From assembly GCF_036373705.1 (NCBI RefSeq), contig NC_089852.1, forward strand, positions 34,922,707-34,986,706: a DNA stretch of 64,000 nt, in the 5' to 3' direction. Below are positions 59,417 through 64,000 of this stretch, piece by piece. Below the pieces are notes generated by a model. That model did not search any database. It was not told the origin of the DNA and saw only the letters and a list, made by a program, of their open reading frames with translations. Source of the stretch: Amia ocellicauda (taxonomy: Eukaryota > Chordata > Actinopteri > Amiiformes > Amiidae). Within the stretch, counting starts at the first letter, position 1. Every line of letters starts with the position of its first letter. The position numbers were made by a program, and so were the translations under genes.

Positions 59417-59449
<33 letters not shown>
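57790..59449 (+). mobile_element. L2-type LINE, 5'-truncated and decayed
   Basis: Plus-strand frames hold reverse transcriptase pieces: QNYCPVSLLP, then PLQSGFRTAHSTETALLAVT (57960-58020), [20 protein letters not shown] and [19 protein letters not shown] (58210-58360), [16 protein letters not shown], and further down [16 protein letters not shown]. Successive parts lie in different frames, with at least three shifts. The 3' end GTAAGTCGCGATGGATAAGG GCATCTGCCAAGAAATAATA and an (AAT)n tail is the L2 signature. The 5' part is missing. Confidence 0.85.
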
Positions 59450-60041
59450 CTCAGTCTTCATTTTACAAGACCTTGCCCTCCCCACCCCCTCCATACCCTA
59501 AATAGATAAACCTTCAGAGTGGATGGGAGTTTTTTCTTTTTTAGTTGTTTTATTTTATTGAGGGTCTGTTTGTCTTTAATGCAATTTAATCAAGAGGCTG
59601 CAAAGCTTCTGTGATTGTTTATCCTTCTGCCTGTAGTTAGATAGAAACAGGTGGGCAGAGCCTCTACCCCAATAACTGAGAAGTGCTCCCACTGAGGAGG
59701 TCTGTTACAGAATACCAGTGTCCATGATGGGTAACATACTGTGAGTGTGTAAATTGTATTACCGTCCTATCGCTTTACCAAATGTAGATATTTAAATGTA
59801 GACATGAAGGTGTTGCACTGCGTCCTTGTAGTCCAAATTAATGTAGCTGCAGAATTTCACCGATCCCATTGGTGGAGCCGCGCAGAAACGCGTACATTTG
59901 CACTACATGGACGCGACCACGCTTTTTCCTGTCGAGTGCGTCTTGACGTCATCTCGATGCGACCAACATTCTGGAAGAAGGCACGTTGGGCTCTGTTGCT
60001 TCCACGCTGGATTGTGCTGCAGTCGGGCAAGCAGGTTCAAC
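59450..60041 (+). other. DDX10: Flank and promoter of DDX10
   Basis: Nothing coding. The GC and CpG content rises from about 59860 to the start codon at 60042. No TATA box is evident. Confidence 0.4.
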
Positions 60042-63000
60042 ATGACGGGCGAAAGTAAGGGGAAAAAGGCGAATGTTTCCAAGCAGAAGAAAAAGGGAGG
60101 CAACAGCAGAGACACCCAGGACCCCGTGAAGAACTTCGAGCGATGGAAGAAGAAATACAACAAGATCAAATCCAAAGTGAAACGTGAGAAGAAACGCAAC
60201 AAGAAACCCGAGTGGCAGGTCGAAAGGGAGAATATCAACAATCTCGTCAGCAAGTACCAAGAGGTAACGTACAGTAAATATTGTTTCCCCCGGTTGACAG
60301 CTGACATTTTACACTTTTTTACAAAATGCAGAATTGGTTAATATCAGCACGTAAACCGATAACGTCTGAATTATTTTGTGTGATGTGTTATCTCAGCTTG
60401 TATACTAAACCTAGCTATACATCTTACGAACACTAGCAGTGCAAATGATTGACATTGCGACAGCTATACTTTGTGAATATGTGCATGCATGCATATATAT
60501 ATTTATATATGTGTGTGTGTGTGTGTGTGTTATTATTCTCTTTCCATCAGAAGGTCAAATATGTCTTCGGATTAAACAACGTGATATTTTCTTAATTACT
60601 TTATATATAAATACAATACATGAATCTGGCAACTACCGGTATACATGTAACTATTATGTCTCCTTTTGGTTGGTACATCAACATCAACAAAACAAAAACC
60701 ATAAAAACAGGCATCGTGTGTTGATGTAAGACAGACGTCACCTCTGCACTAGTATACGAAAAAAACGTCATTTACTGCAGAAGTCATAACCAACAATACT
60801 TATTTGTTTAACTAAACAGTCTGTTGGAGGCTGAAAAAAATCAGATGTTAATATCGATCCGTTCTTCCCAGATAAACGCGACAGATGCGGTGAAGTTTTC
60901 GGATTTCCCTCTCTCTAAGAAGACGCTCAAAGGTATTTTCAAGCTTTGACTGAAAGTCGCTTTTTGATATCGGTCTTATTAGGATTACTAACTGGGACTA
61001 TTTATATTTACAGTCACAACTTTTCTAGCATTTACCCTAAATTACCAACATCTTTATGTAAAGAGTCGTTTGTTTGCACACCTCAGCACTAGAGGGCAGC
61101 ATAGTCAAGAAATTAGAAGACCCAAGTTACAATGTACTTTATTTCATCTTCTCAATGTTATTTTCTCAGTGGTACAGAAGAATAGTTTATTGGCGGGTTT
61201 GAGTCCTTTGCAAGAGTGTGGCGGACAGACTAGTTTTTATTTCGTGAAATGTGAGTTTATTCTCAGAGGGGGCTGTTGCCGAGGTGAACAGAAGGGGTAT
61301 GCTTTATGTGTAATTGTGTAATATTACTCTTTGAATACTAAGTAGTCCAGCTTCACAAGTCCTAACCTTATTTGCCAACTTGATGAAGAGACTTTGCCAG
61401 TGTAGTTGCATTCTCCCCTAGCCTTTTGATGAGACCCTAAACTCTGAAGCGCTCGTCCCGTTGTTACTGCAGTGTGCTCTGCTCTGCTCTGCTCCACAGG
61501 GCTGTTGGAAACAAAGTATCGGCTGCCCACGGAAATCCAGAGGCAGACGATCGGCTTGGCACTGCAAGGCAAGGACGTGCTGGGAGCAGCCAAGACTGGC
61601 TCTGGCAAGACGCTAGCCTTTCTCATCCCTGTGAGTGGATCCTTTTGAAATAAGTTAGCACACCCTCCATGAAAGCAGAGGTGCAGGAGCTGTGTGTAAC
61701 CATTCCCACCTGTTGTACCCTGTGAATAATTTAATTCTAACCATCCCATATATATTTTTTTTTACACAGTTTAATGTCTCAATGTACTCTGAATAAACAA
61801 TCAGAGAGAAAAACTAATTCATGGAATTGTTTTGTTTAACAAACTGTAACCCCTTAAGCTGACAAACCCCTCTGGTACCTTAAAAGGGCACCAAATCCAT
61901 GTGCTTGTCTTTAATCCCATGTGTACTCTTCACTGTTTTGTTGTTTGCCAAGTGATTGGTATCCCATGAAAGCTGAGACTCTCAGCTTTCAAATGATGTG
62001 AAGCATTCTCTGATGTGAAAAATGTGGTTTTTATACCCCTCCGCTCTGTTTCAGCGTGTTTTTCTGCTTTGCAGGTACTGGAGTGCTTGTTCCGGCAGCA
62101 GTGGACGGCTGACGACGGGCTGGGCGCTCTTATCATCTCCCCCACCAGAGAGCTGGCCTACCAGACCTTCGAGGTGCTGCGCAAAGTCGGGAAGAACCAT
62201 GAGTTCTCTGCCGGGCTCATCATCGGGGGAAAGGTTTGTGTAGAAAGATACGTCCGGCTCCTGTGCTCGGCAGCCCTCCTCTCCTGCTGTAAACGCATTG
62301 GTGATGAACTATAGTTTCCCCAAGGCTGGTTGCATCACCTCTCTCTAATGAAACGTTCTCCTCGTTGAGTGGGACACAGCTGCTCCGCCTCAGGGCACTA
62401 TTATTCTTCTTATTTTTGTGTTTGTTGTTGTTGTTTTGCAGGATCTGAAGCACGAGTCTGAGAGGATCCATCGTACCAACATTATCATCTGCACCCCAGG
62501 CCGCCTCCTGCAGCACATGGATGAGACGATGGCTTTCCATGCCTCTTCACTGCAGATCCTAGGTACCCACTTCCTCTGTTTCGGTGACAAACGATCTGCA
62601 CTGTTTTGCAGGGGGCTAATCCTCCGCTCAATTACTGTAAGTCCTCAGTTTTTCTTCTCATGACAAGGTCAATATATGTCACCTTTTTATTTTTATTCTG
62701 AACTCTTTAGACTAATTTAACTCGTTAGGGAACCTTTTGCCTTCCCTTTCCCAGTTATCTGTTCTCTTGGGTCTTTTAGCTTTCTCTTCGGTTACTCAGC
62801 TTAGTCGTTTTGTCTTGTTTTAGTCCGCTGGGTCTGGGCCTTTCTTACGGCTGGTGTTAATACTTGCATACTGGTCTTGCTTCTCTCTGCATCCTCAAAC
62901 CTGTTACTCTTCTCCCTTTCTTTGCAGTTTTGGATGAAGCAGATCGCATTCTGGACATGGGCTTTGCTGACACGATGAATGCCATCGTGGAGAACCTCCC

Positions 63001-63117
63001 CAAGACCAGGCAGACCCTGCTGTTCTCTGCCACACAGACCAAGTCGGTGAAGGACCTGGCCAGACTCAGCCTGAAAGACCCAGAGTACATCTGGGTGCAT
63101 GAGAAGGCCAAATTCAG
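60042..63117 (+). CDS. DDX10: DEAD-box RNA helicase DDX10, 5' part
   Basis: Six exons are visible: 60042-60263, 60872-60932, 61500-61630, 62075-62233, 62442-62562 and 62928-63117. The last leaves AG of a serine codon for an exon outside the window. A Lys-rich N-terminus ([15 protein letters not shown]) and EWQVEREN lead to the Q motif ([23 protein letters not shown]). Then come motif [10 protein letters not shown], Ia [11 protein letters not shown], Ib [24 protein letters not shown] and [11 protein letters not shown]. About 294 residues are present, covering RecA domain 1 and ending at HEKAKFS. The second RecA domain and acidic tail lie to the right. In the nucleolus it works in 18S rRNA processing. 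The match to human DDX10 is nearly continuous. Confidence 0.95.
60506..60530. repeat. (GT)n microsatellite in DDX10 intron 1
   Basis: About 11 GT units after a TA-rich run. Confidence 0.9.
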
Positions 63118-64000
63118 GTAGGGTGTTCAGCCCTTAAATCCCCAGTGTGACGCACATTTCACAGGTTTTATATGATATTTTATATGCATTTATTCAGCTA
63201 TGTGTTTATGTATTGAAGGTTGTTACAGATAAGGTTACACATTCTGGTACCTTTTATAATTGAAGTTGTGCTCCAGTATACCCTAATTGTCGAACCAAAC
63301 CTTTTGGTTTCGTGGTGCGTAAGTGAAAGCACTTGTTCTGCAGGGGTTAAAAAAACTGCTAGACTTACTGTATTTAGCTGCAGTAAATCTTTAGTCCTTC
63401 AGCATCAGGGCCAGATTTCCTGTATTTGTGCATATGGCTTTCTATTTTTCCTCTAATTATCAGTATGAAATGGCAAGATAACTGAGGGGAAGTGGGTGGG
63501 AGACAACAAACCATAGATTTTCCTGTTCACCCTGAAAGGAGCGAGCTGTGAAATATTCACAATTTGTTTCATGTCTCTGCAGCCTTAATGCAGGTCCTGC
63601 AGTGGCTTTAATTTATATCTGGCACCCTGCCATCTGATTTGAAGCGAAGATGTACTGTTAACTATATTGCAATCACTTGCACACGTTCAGGATTTATATA
63701 TACTGTTGTCGGTTTCTGGGGCTGGCTGCAATCTCCAAGCCCTGGTTTTATTTTTTGAGTTTGTTTTATTATTATTTTTATTATTATTTTTTAACGTAAT
63801 TTTTAAGTAATAATTCTGACTGCCTTCAATATAAAACTCAAAATGCATTAAGAGCATTGCATCCAACAAGCCTTTCACAGCCTCCCAGGGGACAGCTTTC
63901 CAATTGCACTTGCAGATTTAGTTTCTCTCTAAGCAATAATTCAGATGCCCTGTGTGAACTGAAATGACAGCTGATTTGTTAACGGAAGCTCAGAAATGTA
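63118..64000 (+). other. DDX10: DDX10 intron, running off the window
   Basis: Starts with the donor GTAGGG after the sixth exon. No further exon is seen before the window ends. It contains a T/A-rich stretch at about 63750-63810. Confidence 0.6.

Noticed and set aside
1-64000. tRNA, rRNA, CRISPR array or operon-like structures
   Set aside because: None seen; the window is a vertebrate nuclear locus with spliced genes.

Overview
The window is a stretch of ray-finned fish nuclear genome. The evidence is intron-rich vertebrate genes with GT-AG splice sites, fish-type Tc1 and L2/CR1-like transposons, a DIRS-like fossil, a fish-expanded SAMD3-like gene, and the short interspersed ACATAAGAACATAAGAA motif common in non-mammalian vertebrate LINE tails. 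The exact fish lineage cannot be resolved from sequence alone.

Layout, left to right. (1) 1-2853, + strand: 3' half of EIF2S3 (eIF2 gamma). (2) 4860-13410, +: ZFX, with a CpG-rich 5' exon, six acidic-domain exons and one large zinc-finger exon; the EIF2S3-ZFX pairing is the same as on the mammalian X. (3) 13520-15960, -: a prostaglandin-D-synthase-like lipocalin. (4) 16900-25613: a transposon-rich block holding a Tc1-type MITE, two copies of one CR1/L2-like LINE (one split by a solo LTR), a hAT-like end, and a decayed SAMD3-like multi-exon gene. (5) 26240-33833, -: C8G, the lipocalin subunit of complement C8, whose large second intron holds a fossil DIRS-like retroelement. (6) 35426-38313, -: an unrecognised small secreted-protein gene built almost only of short, symmetric, phase-1 exons. 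(7) 39760-52500, +: KPNA1 (importin alpha 5), with two Tc1 elements in its early introns. (8) 53305-57690, +: SPCS2, a signal peptidase subunit, with an apparent AT-AC U12-type intron. (9) 57790-59449: a decayed L2 LINE. (10) 60042 to the right edge, +: 5' part of DDX10, a nucleolar DEAD-box helicase.

The genes do not form an operon-like unit. EIF2S3, KPNA1, SPCS2 and DDX10 are housekeeping genes (translation initiation, nuclear import, secretion, ribosome biogenesis). ZFX is a transcription factor. The three minus-strand genes between ZFX and KPNA1 all encode predicted secreted proteins, two of them lipocalins. The unknown micro-exon gene sits 1.6 kb upstream of C8G on the same strand and is the best candidate for something undescribed. 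All exon models come from reading splice sites and reading frames by eye, helped by remembered family sequences; no alignment was run.
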